A DNA stretch of 9,841 bases, from positions 1 through 9,841 of the forward strand of contig JAKLHH010000191.1 of the NCBI GenBank assembly GCA_022710245.1, in the 5' to 3' direction. Position 1 is the stretch's first letter, and each line of letters starts with the position of its first letter. The notes under the pieces are model-generated. The model made no database searches, was not told the DNA's origin, and saw nothing but the letters and a program-made list of their open reading frames with translations. Below, in pieces: positions 1-6,574 of the stretch. This stretch comes from Myxococcota bacterium (GTDB lineage: Bacteria > Myxococcota > Polyangia > GCA-2747355 > JAKLHH01). A program made the translations under genes and the position numbers.

Positions 1-94
1 TGCCAGCCGCGTGGCAGCCGATCGCCACGCAACCACCCTCGACCAGGCTGAAGACGCCGATGAGCAACAGGAGCACTCCGCCAGCGATACGCAT
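1..94 (-). CDS. N-terminal fragment of a small membrane or secreted protein, function unknown
   Basis: The first 31 codons of a gene leaving the window are visible, starting at ATG 94-92. An AGGAGG Shine-Dalgarno site (complement of 101-106) sits 6 nt upstream, so the start is well supported. The peptide begins MRIAGGVLLLLIGVFSLVEG and continues with Cys and His (GCVAIGCHAAG). A very short n-region is followed by a long hydrophobic stretch, which fits a signal peptide or a first transmembrane helix. Small multi-helix membrane proteins often begin with this kind of Gly-rich hydrophobic segment, but too little is visible to name a family. Codon use is less GC-biased (CGT, GCT, GGT, TTG) than elsewhere in the window. 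It points away from the dehydrogenase gene's 3' end and has its own leader of about 65-100 nt. Confidence 0.6.
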   Translation of the reverse strand, partial: MRIAGGVLLLLIGVFSLVEGGCVAIGCHAAG

Positions 95-165
95 TCAATT
101 CCTCCTTGCAGTCTTCCCTCGGGGAAGAAAAAGAGTTCCTACCGTCGTTTGCTTTGGTCGGGCCG

Positions 166-195
166 AGACTAGACGATCTCCGTCGCCCTGAGCAA
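166..195 (-). promoter_or_regulatory. possible sigma70-type promoter for the partial gene at 1-94
   Basis: On the minus strand, TTGCTC (complement of 190-195) and TAGTCT (complement of 166-171) are separated by 18 nt. This would start transcription near position 159 and give a leader of about 65 nt before ATG 94. The leader holds a small perfect hairpin, CTTCCC-TCG-GGGAAG at 113-127, just upstream of the Shine-Dalgarno site. This stretch is AT-richer than its surroundings. The match is weak and made by eye. Confidence 0.3.
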
Positions 196-272
196 CCAAA
201 AAACGGTGACTGACGGCAGGAATCTACTTCCCCGGGGTCGATCTTCTTCCCGTCTTTCTTGCACGCGGGGCG

Positions 273-1238
273 TCAGCCGGCCGCCTCACCGACCCGGTTC
301 GGGGGCGCCCGGCCCTGCAGCACGGCGTCGGCATTGGCGGCGGCCATCTGTGCCATGCGGCGGCGCGTCTCGACCGTGGCGCTGCCGATGTGCGGGAGCA
401 GCACGACGTTCGGCAGCCCGGTCAGGCCCTCCGCCAGCCGGGGCTCATGCTCGTAGACATCGAGCGCCGCGCCCGCGAGGTGCCCGCCGGCGAGCCGCAG
501 GGCCAGCGCGGCCTCGTCGATGACCGGGCCGCGCGAGGTGTTGATCAGGTAGGCGCCGCGCCGGAGCAGCGCCAGCCGCCGCGCGTCGAGGAGGTGCCGG
601 GTCTCCGGAGTCAGCGGCACGTGGAGCGAGACGAGGTCCGCCTCGGCGAGGAGCTGCTCGAGCGGCAGGCCGCGGGCGAGGACGCCGGCCCCGACGTCGA
701 CCTCTCCGGGGGCGGCCGGATCGGCGAAGACCACGCGCAGCCCGAAGCCCGCCGCGCGCCGCGCCACCGCGCGGCCGATCTGGCCGAGGCCGACCACGCC
801 GAGCGTCTTGCCCGCCAGGTCGACGCCGAGGAGCAGCGTGGGGCCGAAGCCCTGGAACCGCCCCGAGCGGACCAGCGCGTCCCCCTCCACCACGCGCCGG
901 ACCACGGCGAGGAGCGCGGCCCAGGTGAGGTCCGCGGTCGCCTCGGTGAGGACCCCCGGCGTGTTGGTGACCACCACCCCGCGGGCGCGTGCCGCGGCGA
1001 CGTCCACGTTGTCGTAGCCGACCCCGCAGTTCGCCACCACGCGGAGGCGGTCCGCCGCCTCGAGCACCGCGGCGGTGACGCGCGCGCAGACCGACGGGAT
1101 CAGGGCGTCGAAGCCGGCCACCGCCGCGCGGAGCTCCTCGGGGCGCTCGAGTCCCCCGGCGACCACGACCTCGTAGCGGCCGGCGAGGGCGTCGAGGCCG
1201 CCCGCGACGAGCGGGTGCGTGACCAGGATCCGCTGCAC
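273..1238 (-). CDS. D-isomer-specific 2-hydroxyacid dehydrogenase (glyoxylate/hydroxypyruvate reductase-like)
   Basis: This 321-residue enzyme should interconvert a 2-keto acid and a D-2-hydroxy acid with NAD(P)H in the cytoplasm. The order of segments is that of the family: a catalytic half with VANCGVGYDNVDV (about 68-80) and NTPGVLTEATADL (92-104), then the Rossmann half with GLGQIG (150-155). Asp173 at the end of the second strand (VVFADP) suggests NAD(H) rather than NADP(H). The catalytic triad is visible as Arg236 (NTSRGPVIDE), Glu265 (YEHEP) and His283 (LPHIGSAT). The 29- and 18-residue spacings match glyoxylate reductases. Length is normal for the family. The start is GTG 1238-1236; no ATG fits the frame and no clear Shine-Dalgarno site is visible, so translation may be weak or leaderless. 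It is divergent from the operon starting at 1360. The exact substrate cannot be told from sequence. Confidence 0.9.
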   Translation of the reverse strand: MQRILVTHPLVAGGLDALAGRYEVVVAGGLERPEELRAAVAGFDALIPSVCARVTAAVLEAADRLRVVANCGVGYDNVDVAAARARGVVVTNTPGVLTEATADLTWAALLAVVRRVVEGDALVRSGRFQGFGPTLLLGVDLAGKTLGVVGLGQIGRAVARRAAGFGLRVVFADPAAPGEVDVGAGVLARGLPLEQLLAEADLVSLHVPLTPETRHLLDARRLALLRRGAYLINTSRGPVIDEAALALRLAGGHLAGAALDVYEHEPRLAEGLTGLPNVVLLPHIGSATVETRRRMAQMAAANADAVLQGRAPPNRVGEAAG

Positions 1239-1347
1239 GGCCCGAGCATGGCCAAAGGTCGCCCGCGGTGCAAGCCCGCAGGCGCACCTCCCGGACGAGT
1301 CAGAGCTGCCCGGGCGAGGCCAGTGGTGGCGGCGGCCACAGCTGGGC

Positions 1348-1353
1348 TATCAT
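1348..1353 (+). promoter_or_regulatory. possible -10 element for a leaderless operon transcript
   Basis: TATCAT ends 6 nt before the ATG at 1360. It would place the transcription start on or next to the A of the start codon, giving a leaderless mRNA. The absence of a Shine-Dalgarno site upstream of this ATG fits. No good -35 hexamer is visible about 17 nt upstream, so the call is weak. Confidence 0.25.
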
Positions 1354-1359
1354 CCGGGC

Positions 1360-2517
1360 ATGCGCGCCGCGATCTGTCTCCTGGTCCTGCTCGCCGGCTG
1401 CTCGGACCGTGCCACAGCCGCCGCCGATCGCCAGGTCCCCCTCTGGCCCGATCTGCTCCTCGACCACGGCCACGCCCACGATCAGAGGCTCGCGCCCGAC
1501 CTGCGGGCCGACGCGCGGCGCGCCGATCAGGGGCGGCCCGACGCCGCCACCGACGCGCGCGGCGAGGCCGCGCCGCCGGCCGGCTGGCAGAAGGTGGTGG
1601 CGCTCTCGGCCGAGGACCTGCACGACGTGGCCTGCGTGGCTGGCCACGTGGTCGCGGTCGGCGACAAGGGCACCATCCTGCACGCCGCCCCCGCCTCGAC
1701 CGTCTTCAACCAGGAGCTCGCCTGCCTCGGGGGCTCGCCCTGCACGCCGAGCACCTCCGACCTCCACACCGTCGCCTTCGCCGACGCGACCTACGGCGTC
1801 GCCGGCGGCAAGGACTCGACCATCTGGCAGACGAACCTCACCACCTCGAGCGGCACCTGGAGCGTGGCTCCGCAGTGCAGCGCCTTCGTCTTCGAGACCT
1901 TCTACGGGCTCCACCTGCACACGGCGACGGCCGGCTACGGCGCCGGCGTCGCGGTCTCGGGCGAGGCCGGCTTCAAGTACTTCAGCGGCTACAGCTGGGT
2001 CTGCGGGCCGAGCACCTTCGCGGGCAAGGTCTTCTATGACGTCTTCCGCCTGGGGAGCTCGGGCTGGATCGTCGGCGACACCGGCGGGCTGATCTACAAG
2101 CTCGAGGACGGGAGCGCGAGCACGCCGCCCAGCTACACGCCGACCTGGACCACGGTGCCGGCCGGCACCGCCCAGGTGCTGCGCGCGATCACCTTCTCCG
2201 GCGCCTCGAGCGGCCTGGCGGTGGGCGCGGCGGGCGCCATCGTCCGCTCGACCGACGGCAAGGGCGAGGTCTGGGGCGCGGTGACCTCGCCGGCCAGCGT
2301 GGAGCTCTGGGACGTGGCCTTCGCCGACGCGAGCCACGCCTTCGCGGTGGGCGCGGGCGGGACCATCCTCACCAGCGCCGACGGCGGCCAGAGCTGGAGC
2401 GCCCAGGCGAGCCCGACCACCGCGCGCCTGGAGGGCGTCTGCTTCGCCTCGGCGAGCGAGGGCTGGGCGGTGGGCGCGGGCGGCGTCATCCTCCACACCA
2501 CCAGCGGAGGGCTCTGA
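1360..2517 (+). CDS. lipoprotein with a Ycf48/BNR-type beta-propeller
   Basis: A 385-residue predicted lipoprotein. The signal peptide MRAAICLLVLLAG ends in lipobox LAGC with lipidated Cys14. A linker rich in Asp, Arg, Pro and Ala (about 15-75), typical of myxobacterial lipoproteins, follows. The rest is a repeated beta-propeller of the photosystem-assembly/Ycf48 or BNR type. Blades are marked by repeats such as VVAVGDKGTILH (98-109), GWIVGDTGGLIYK (235-247), GLAVGAAGAIVRSTDG (285-300), AFAVGAGGTILTSADGGQSW (327-346) and GWAVGAGGVILHTT (368-381). An Asp-box (S-A-D-G-G-Q-S-W) lies at 339-346. Such propellers bind proteins or glycans; no catalytic residues are known for this type. The ATG at 1360 is preferred over upstream in-frame codons because only it gives a proper lipoprotein signal. 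Its TGA overlaps the next ATG by one base (TGATG), making it the first gene of the operon. Its partner is unknown. Confidence 0.85.
   Translation: MRAAICLLVLLAGCSDRATAAADRQVPLWPDLLLDHGHAHDQRLAPDLRADARRADQGRPDAATDARGEAAPPAGWQKVVALSAEDLHDVACVAGHVVAVGDKGTILHAAPASTVFNQELACLGGSPCTPSTSDLHTVAFADATYGVAGGKDSTIWQTNLTTSSGTWSVAPQCSAFVFETFYGLHLHTATAGYGAGVAVSGEAGFKYFSGYSWVCGPSTFAGKVFYDVFRLGSSGWIVGDTGGLIYKLEDGSASTPPSYTPTWTTVPAGTAQVLRAITFSGASSGLAVGAAGAIVRSTDGKGEVWGAVTSPASVELWDVAFADASHAFAVGAGGTILTSADGGQSWSAQASPTTARLEGVCFASASEGWAVGAGGVILHTTSGGL
2506..2511 (+). promoter_or_regulatory. Shine-Dalgarno site of the Sec-redoxin gene
   Basis: GGAGGG lies 5 nt before ATG 2517, within the last codons of the upstream gene. 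It fixes the start of the downstream lipoprotein even though that ATG overlaps the upstream stop codon. Confidence 0.7.
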
Positions 2518-3260
2518 TGCGAGCGGTGCGTCTCCCCCTCGATCGTCTGCTCTGCCGTCTCCAGGGCAGCAACCGCGTTCGGCTCCTGCTCTCTCTCGGG
2601 CTCGCCTCCCTCGGCGCGCTCCTCGGCGGCTGCATCGTCGAGAGCCAGTGCCACGCCGACTACGACTGCGCCACGGACGAGCGCTGCAGCGCGCGCGGCG
2701 CCTGCTACGTGGAGTGCCGCCAGGACAGCGACTGCTGGCCGAACAAGGTCTACGACGGCAAGCACTGCGTCGCCCACCGCTGCGAGTTCAGCTTCGACGA
2801 GCGCATCGCCGCGCCGAGCTTCTGCCTCGAGGTGGCGAACCCCGCCTCGGGCCTCGCCGGGCAGGAGCTCTGCCTGAGCAGCACGCGCGGGAAGGTGGTG
2901 CTCCTCTACTTCGGCTGGATCACCTGACCGCACTGCGGAGGGCAGGCTGTCCTCCTCGAGAACGACCTGCTGCGGCCGCTCCGCGCCGAGGGGCTGACGG
3001 ACCTCGTCTTCCTCGGCGTCCTCACCAACGGCGCCAGCTGGAGCACGCCGCACCCCTCGGACTTCGACCGCGTCACCTTCCCGCTCTTCGTCGACCCGTC
3101 GAGCGTCGACCCGGGCAAGGGCGTCTTCGGGCTCTACGGCACCACCTCGTACGACGCGATCCTGATCGATCGCAAGGGGCGCATGGTGACCAAGGAGAGC
3201 TTCGACTCCTCGCTCGTCGACCAGCTCAAGCAGCGCCTGCGTGAGATCTATGCGGAGTGA
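2517..3260 (+). CDS. probable selenocysteine-containing Cys-rich redoxin lipoprotein (TGA at 2925-2927 read as Sec)
   Basis: Seen: the frame from ATG 2517 has one internal TGA (codon 137) and stays open to TGA 3258-3260, giving 247 residues if the TGA is read through. A signal peptide ends in lipobox LGGC (Cys39). A Cys-rich module (Cys45, 51, 57, 63, 67, 73, 84, 89) resembles short disulfide modules of myxobacterial surface lipoproteins. A thioredoxin-fold redoxin of AhpC/TlpA type follows, with strand KVVLLYFGWIT, then codon 137, then PHC (Cys140). The downstream part keeps fold-like strands (TDLVFLGVLTNG, FPLFVDP, YDAILIDRKGRM). Inferred: Sec137-x-x-Cys140 is the redox centre, in the place of the usual CxxC. 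The cis-Pro expected before the AILID strand is not evident (YGTTSYDAILID). A SECIS-like hairpin follows at once. The readthrough stop overlaps the next gene's start by 11 nt, as operon neighbours do; stopping at 2927 would leave a gap of about 320 nt. The alternative is a nonsense mutation. Confidence 0.83.
2937..2955 (+). promoter_or_regulatory. bacterial SECIS-like hairpin downstream of the Sec codon
   Basis: GGAGGGCA (2937-2944) pairs with UGUCCUCC (2948-2955) over 8 bp with one G-U wobble, closing a GGC loop (2945-2947). The stem begins 9 nt after the UGA, and 17 nt separate the UGA from the loop. Known bacterial SECIS elements lie directly 3' of the UGA inside the coding region. They carry a short apical loop with G in its first two positions, about 16-37 nt from the UGA. 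All these conditions are met. The hairpin would recruit SelB with Sec-tRNA. The pairing is seen; the function is inferred. Confidence 0.75.
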
Positions 3261-4800
3261 ACGCTCCTCGCTCGCCGTCGCGACGATCGTGCTCGTCGCG
3301 CTCTGCCTGCTCCCTCTGCCGCTGCCGGCGGCACCGCCGGACCTCCTCTGCGCTCAGGGGATCGAGCGCTACCAGGCGGGCGACCTGCGGGGCGCGGTGC
3401 CGCTCCTGCGCCAGGCGCTCGCGCGGGCGCGCGGGGGTGAGAGCGCAGCGGCGGGCCACTACCTCGGCCTCGCGCTGATCCAGCTCGGCCAGCTCGCCGA
3501 GGGGCGGCGCGCGCTGGCGGCCGCCTCGCGGGCGGCGCCGGACGACCCGCGCCTGCTCCTCGACCTCGGGCAGGCCTACCTGCAGGAGGGCAACGCCGCC
3601 TGGGCCGCGCGCGTCCTCGAGCGCGCCGCGGAGCTGGCGCCAAAGGACGGCCAGGTCCGCTACTTCCACGGCGTCGCGCTGCTCCGCCTCGGCGAGGCGA
3701 CGAGCGCCGCGGAGGAGCTGACCCGCGCCCGCGCGCTGCCCGGCGTCGACGAGGCCGACGCGTCGCTCCAGCTGGGCCTCGCGCTCTACCTCGACCGCCG
3801 CTGGGAGCAGAGCCGCCTCGCGCTCGGCCCGGCGCTCGCCGGCGCGCGAGGCCCGGCGGCGCGGCAGCTCCTGCGCGCCGCGCACGCCGCCGAGGGGACG
3901 CCCACCTCCTGGATCTCGGCCGAGCTGACCGCCGGGATGACCGTCGACAGCAACCCGCTCTACGAGCACGAGACGACCTCGCCGCCCGCGGTGGGCCCGA
4001 GCGTGGCGGGCAGCCTGACGCTGCGCCCCTGGGTCAGCGCGCGGAACCTCCTCTGGGGCGAGCTCGCCGCCGCGCGCTCCTTCTACTTTCCGGCCGGCGC
4101 GCAGCCGGCCGACCAGCAGGTCGGCGCGCGCGACGCGAGCCCGACCGAGCTCCGCGCCGCGGCCTTCTACGCGCGCCGCCTCGGCTCCGAGGGCACCGCG
4201 CTGCAGGTCTCGGGCGGCTACAGCTTCGGGCTCCTCTTCCTCGACGGCGCCCCGCCGCTCGCCGACGCGCACCACCTCTTCCTCGAGCAGCACGGCGGCC
4301 ACCTCTCGCTGCAGCGCCTCGAGGCTGGGCACACGCAGCTGCAGCTCCGCTACAGCCTGACCCGCTCGACCTTCGCCGACCTCGCGCGCAGCAACTGGGG
4401 CAACGAGGTCGGCTTCGAGTACGCCTGGACCCTCCTCGGCGAGCGGCTCCGCCTCCTCGGCGCGATGACCGTGCGCCACGAGTCGGCGCAGAGCCCGGAC
4501 TACAACACCATCGCGCCGGGCCTCAGCCTGGGCGGCTCGTTCCTCGCGCCGCTCGGGATCATCTGCGGCCTGCGCGTCGGCTACGAGTACCAGAACCACC
4601 TCGACTCGGCGGGGAGCACGCGCTGGATCGACCAGCGCGTCGACCACAACCTGGCGATCACCGCCGAGCTGGGCCGCGCGCTGCCGCACGGCCTGCGCCT
4701 GCGCGCGGTCTACCAGCGCCTGCAGAACTTCTCGACGCTGACGACCTACACCTACGGGCGCGACCTCTTCACGCTCGGCCTCAGCTGGAGCACGCCATGA
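3250..4800 (+). CDS. TPR protein with C-terminal outer-membrane beta-barrel
   Basis: A 516-residue exported protein. A signal peptide (about 1-28, ending LPLPLPAAPP) is followed by about five TPR-like helical repeats at roughly 34-63, 68-97, 100-133, 135-163 and 170-200. They show the pattern A-x-x-L-G-x-A and a Pro at the repeat ends (for example YLGLALIQLGQLAEGRRAL). From about 220 on, the sequence turns into alternating amphipathic strands rich in Tyr, Trp, Leu and Gly, and it ends LFTLGLSWSTP. A final strand near the C-terminus of this type is common in outer-membrane barrels. The likely arrangement is a periplasmic TPR region plus a barrel in the outer membrane, similar in outline to Slam-like or exopolysaccharide-export proteins; no close family is claimed. 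ATG 3250 is chosen over GTG 3241; both lie in the 3' end of the upstream gene. The stop overlaps the next start by 4 nt (ATGA). Confidence 0.75.
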   Translation: MRSERSSLAVATIVLVALCLLPLPLPAAPPDLLCAQGIERYQAGDLRGAVPLLRQALARARGGESAAAGHYLGLALIQLGQLAEGRRALAAASRAAPDDPRLLLDLGQAYLQEGNAAWAARVLERAAELAPKDGQVRYFHGVALLRLGEATSAAEELTRARALPGVDEADASLQLGLALYLDRRWEQSRLALGPALAGARGPAARQLLRAAHAAEGTPTSWISAELTAGMTVDSNPLYEHETTSPPAVGPSVAGSLTLRPWVSARNLLWGELAAARSFYFPAGAQPADQQVGARDASPTELRAAAFYARRLGSEGTALQVSGGYSFGLLFLDGAPPLADAHHLFLEQHGGHLSLQRLEAGHTQLQLRYSLTRSTFADLARSNWGNEVGFEYAWTLLGERLRLLGAMTVRHESAQSPDYNTIAPGLSLGGSFLAPLGIICGLRVGYEYQNHLDSAGSTRWIDQRVDHNLAITAELGRALPHGLRLRAVYQRLQNFSTLTTYTYGRDLFTLGLSWSTP

Positions 4801-5657
4801 TCCGCACCGCTCGCGCGCTCGCGGGCGCGCTCTGCACGGTCTGCGCCCTCTGCGCCCTCGCCGCGCCGGCGCGCGCCGCCGGCCCGGCCCGTCCGCTGCG
4901 CCTGCTCTCGTTGACCGGCGCCGCCAGGGTCGACGGCGAGGCGACCGTTGCGCCCTCGCGCTGGCCCGCCGGCGCGCTCCTCGACCTCTCCTGCGGCGCG
5001 GTGGCGCAGCTCCTCGTCGAGACGCCGGCCGGCGCGCTGGCGCTGGCGGTCCGTGGCCCCGCGCGGGTCCGGCTCCTCGGCCGCGCCGCCGAGGTGGACG
5101 TCCTCGAGGGCCGCGCGCTGCGGCTGGCCGGCGCCGGCGCGCTGCAGGCGGCGGGCTGGCGCCTCGAGCTCGACGGGACCGCGCTCCTCGACGGCGAGCG
5201 CCTCTTCGTCCTCGAAGGCCGGGCCTCGCTCAGGCCGCTCCCGGGGGGCGCGGTGGGGCCGGTCCTCCGCTTCGCGCGGGCGATCGCCGACGAGCCGGGC
5301 CTCGCGGCCGGCGTCCAGCCCACCGCCGGCCACGCGGTCCGGCTGGGGCTCACCCGCGCCGAGCTCACCCCCGGCGCGCCGCCCGAGCCGCTGCTCGCCG
5401 AGCTCTCGCGCTTCCAGCCGCCGCCCGCCTGGCGCTCGCGCCCTCCCGAGGTGACCCTCGCCGAGGTGCGCCGGGCCGAGCAGTGGACGCGCGAGCAGCG
5501 GCGCTCCGAGCGGCAGGCGGCCTCCTGCGGCTGCACCGAGAGCCGCGGCCCGGGCGGGGCGCCCGTCCTCGGCAGCGGCCCCGGCGTGAACCCGCTCGAG
5601 CGGAGCGGCTCGCTGCTCCGGCTGCGCGTGGTCGGCATCCCGAGGATCCCCCAATGA
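4797..5657 (+). CDS. exported FecR-domain protein
   Basis: A 286-residue protein with a signal peptide (about 1-27, LAAPARA-A). Residues 35-142 read as a FecR-like beta domain: LLSLTGAARVDGE, then WPAGALLDLSCGAVAQLLV, then AVRGPARVRLLG and FVLEGRASLRP. Gly-Pro-Ala after the hydrophobic strand is typical. In classic systems FecR relays iron-siderophore signals to an ECF sigma factor. No sigma factor or TonB receptor lies here and there is no visible transmembrane helix after the signal, so this is more likely one of the free-standing periplasmic FecR proteins found next to TPR proteins. The C-terminal part is Pro/Arg-rich and contains a Cys-Gly-Cys at 244-246. The start is supported by GGAG at 4787-4790, 6 nt before ATG 4797. 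Both ends overlap neighbours by 4 nt (ATGA), implying translational coupling. Confidence 0.72.
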   Translation: MIRTARALAGALCTVCALCALAAPARAAGPARPLRLLSLTGAARVDGEATVAPSRWPAGALLDLSCGAVAQLLVETPAGALALAVRGPARVRLLGRAAEVDVLEGRALRLAGAGALQAAGWRLELDGTALLDGERLFVLEGRASLRPLPGGAVGPVLRFARAIADEPGLAAGVQPTAGHAVRLGLTRAELTPGAPPEPLLAELSRFQPPPAWRSRPPEVTLAEVRRAEQWTREQRRSERQAASCGCTESRGPGGAPVLGSGPGVNPLERSGSLLRLRVVGIPRIPQ

Positions 5658-6574
5658 CCCGCGCTCTCCTGCTGCTGGTGTCGTCGCTCTCGCTCTGGCT
5701 CTCGCGATCGCTCTCGCGTCTAGCCCCGCGCCTGCTCGCGCCGCTCCTGCTCGCGCCGCTCCTGCTCGCGCCGCGCCTGCTCGCGCCGCTCCTGCTCGCG
5801 CCGCTCCTGCTCGCGCCGCTCCTGCTCGCGCCGCTCCTCGGCGGCTGCCTGGTCGAGCCGCTCCCCGAGGAGGCCGAGGTGGTGCGGCTGCAGCTCGGCG
5901 TCGAGCTGCCGCCCGTCGGCCAGCGCGCCGCCGCCGAGACGACCGGGCCCTGGGATCAGCAGGGGCTCTTCCACCTCGATCGCTTCCCCAAGCTGGTGCG
6001 GGTCAGCGTCGAGTCGCAGGACTACACCCTGGCGACCGGCACCTGGCCGACTCCCGAGAAGGGGATCGGCGCGGGCGAGTCCGCGACCGGCGAGGTCGCG
6101 GTGGAGATCGCGGTGGCTGCTGGCGCGGGCCGGCGCCTGACCGCGCTCGGCTACCTGGCGGGGGACGGCTGGGTGCAGGTCTACCGAGAGGCCTCGCCGC
6201 TCTCCGTCGACCTGGTCGCCGGCAAGACCAGCGACCTCAAGCTCGACCTGTTCCCGCACCCGGCGGGGAGCGTGGAGTTCAGCGCCCGCTGCGAGGAGGA
6301 CTCCAGCTGGCGGCTCACCGAGGTGGCGGCGGTCGACGGCAGGGCCTTCGTGATCTGGCCGTACCAGCCGCTGGTCGACGAGGATGGGAGCGGCGTCTTC
6401 CGTACGACCTTCCACGGCCTGCCGACCGGCCGGCCCTACTGGGCGCGCTTCCGGCTGCAGAGCAAGGACGGCTCGCAGACGGCGCTGATGGACCTGCGCA
6501 AGCCGACCTTCAGCGTCACCGCCGCCGGGGAGAAGGGGGTCGCGGCGGTGACCATCCCGTGTCAGTCGCTCTGA
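5654..6574 (+). CDS. lipoprotein with a repeat-expanded signal peptide, function unknown
   Basis: A 306-residue predicted lipoprotein, the last gene of the operon. GAGGA at 5642-5646 lies 7 nt before ATG 5654. The N-terminus is unusual: after MTRALLLLVSSLSLWLS come repeated LLAPL units up to residue 60, then lipobox LLGGC with Cys65. The signal region is therefore about 64 residues, against the usual 18-25, and has a Pro every fifth residue. The mature part (66-306) is predicted to be beta-rich. It includes VEIAVAAGAGRRLTALGYL and SPLSVDLVAGKTSDLKLDL, a pattern common in myxobacterial lipoproteins with Ig-like or carboxypeptidase-regulatory-like sandwiches. A second beta-rich part ends AVTIPCQSL. 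No catalytic motif is visible. It probably faces the periplasm or cell surface with the TPR/barrel and FecR proteins. The stop codon lies inside a 16-bp tandem duplication. Confidence 0.75.
   Translation: MTRALLLLVSSLSLWLSRSLSRLAPRLLAPLLLAPLLLAPRLLAPLLLAPLLLAPLLLAPLLGGCLVEPLPEEAEVVRLQLGVELPPVGQRAAAETTGPWDQQGLFHLDRFPKLVRVSVESQDYTLATGTWPTPEKGIGAGESATGEVAVEIAVAAGAGRRLTALGYLAGDGWVQVYREASPLSVDLVAGKTSDLKLDLFPHPAGSVEFSARCEEDSSWRLTEVAAVDGRAFVIWPYQPLVDEDGSGVFRTTFHGLPTGRPYWARFRLQSKDGSQTALMDLRKPTFSVTAAGEKGVAAVTIPCQSL
5731..5835 (+). repeat. tandem repeat, 7 units of 15 bp, in a lipoprotein signal peptide
   Basis: Seven consecutive units of CCTGCTCGCGCCGCT start at 5731, 5746, 5761, 5776, 5791, 5806 and 5821. 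Six are identical; the third has G instead of T at its last base (Leu to Arg in the protein). A degenerate unit precedes the array at about 5719-5730. The 15-bp period keeps the frame, so gain or loss of units would lengthen or shorten the signal peptide by five residues (LLAPL) each. Confidence 0.95.

Noticed and set aside
113..127. CTTCCC-TCG-GGGAAG as a terminator
   Set aside because: The stem is only 6 bp. On the plus strand it is followed by A's rather than T's, and on the minus strand it lies upstream of a start codon. It is better viewed as a small leader hairpin.
390..2039. Plus-strand open frame (549 codons) across the dehydrogenase
   Set aside because: The minus strand holds a complete dehydrogenase with catalytic Arg, Glu and His at correct spacing. 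The plus frame is low-complexity and runs into the next gene in a wrong frame.
2517..2927. A complete 136-residue lipoprotein ending at TGA 2925-2927
   Set aside because: The protein would stop in the middle of a redoxin strand, just before a conserved-looking PHC. The frame stays open to the next gene and a SECIS-like hairpin follows, so Sec readthrough explains more. A nonsense-mutated gene cannot be fully excluded.
3226..4689. Long minus-strand open frame (487 codons) opposite the TPR/barrel gene
   Set aside because: It mirrors the codon bias of the plus-strand gene. The translation is Arg/Ala/Glu-rich without domains, and the plus strand has a signal peptide, TPRs and operon overlaps.
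5719..5835. CRISPR-like array
   Set aside because: The repeats are head-to-tail without spacers and code for the signal peptide. No CRISPR array or cas gene is seen in the window.
5720..6415. Minus-strand frame with Arg-Glu-Gln-Glu-Arg repeats
   Set aside because: The repeats are only the antisense reading of the 15-bp signal-peptide array. The plus frame has a Shine-Dalgarno site, a lipobox and operon coupling.
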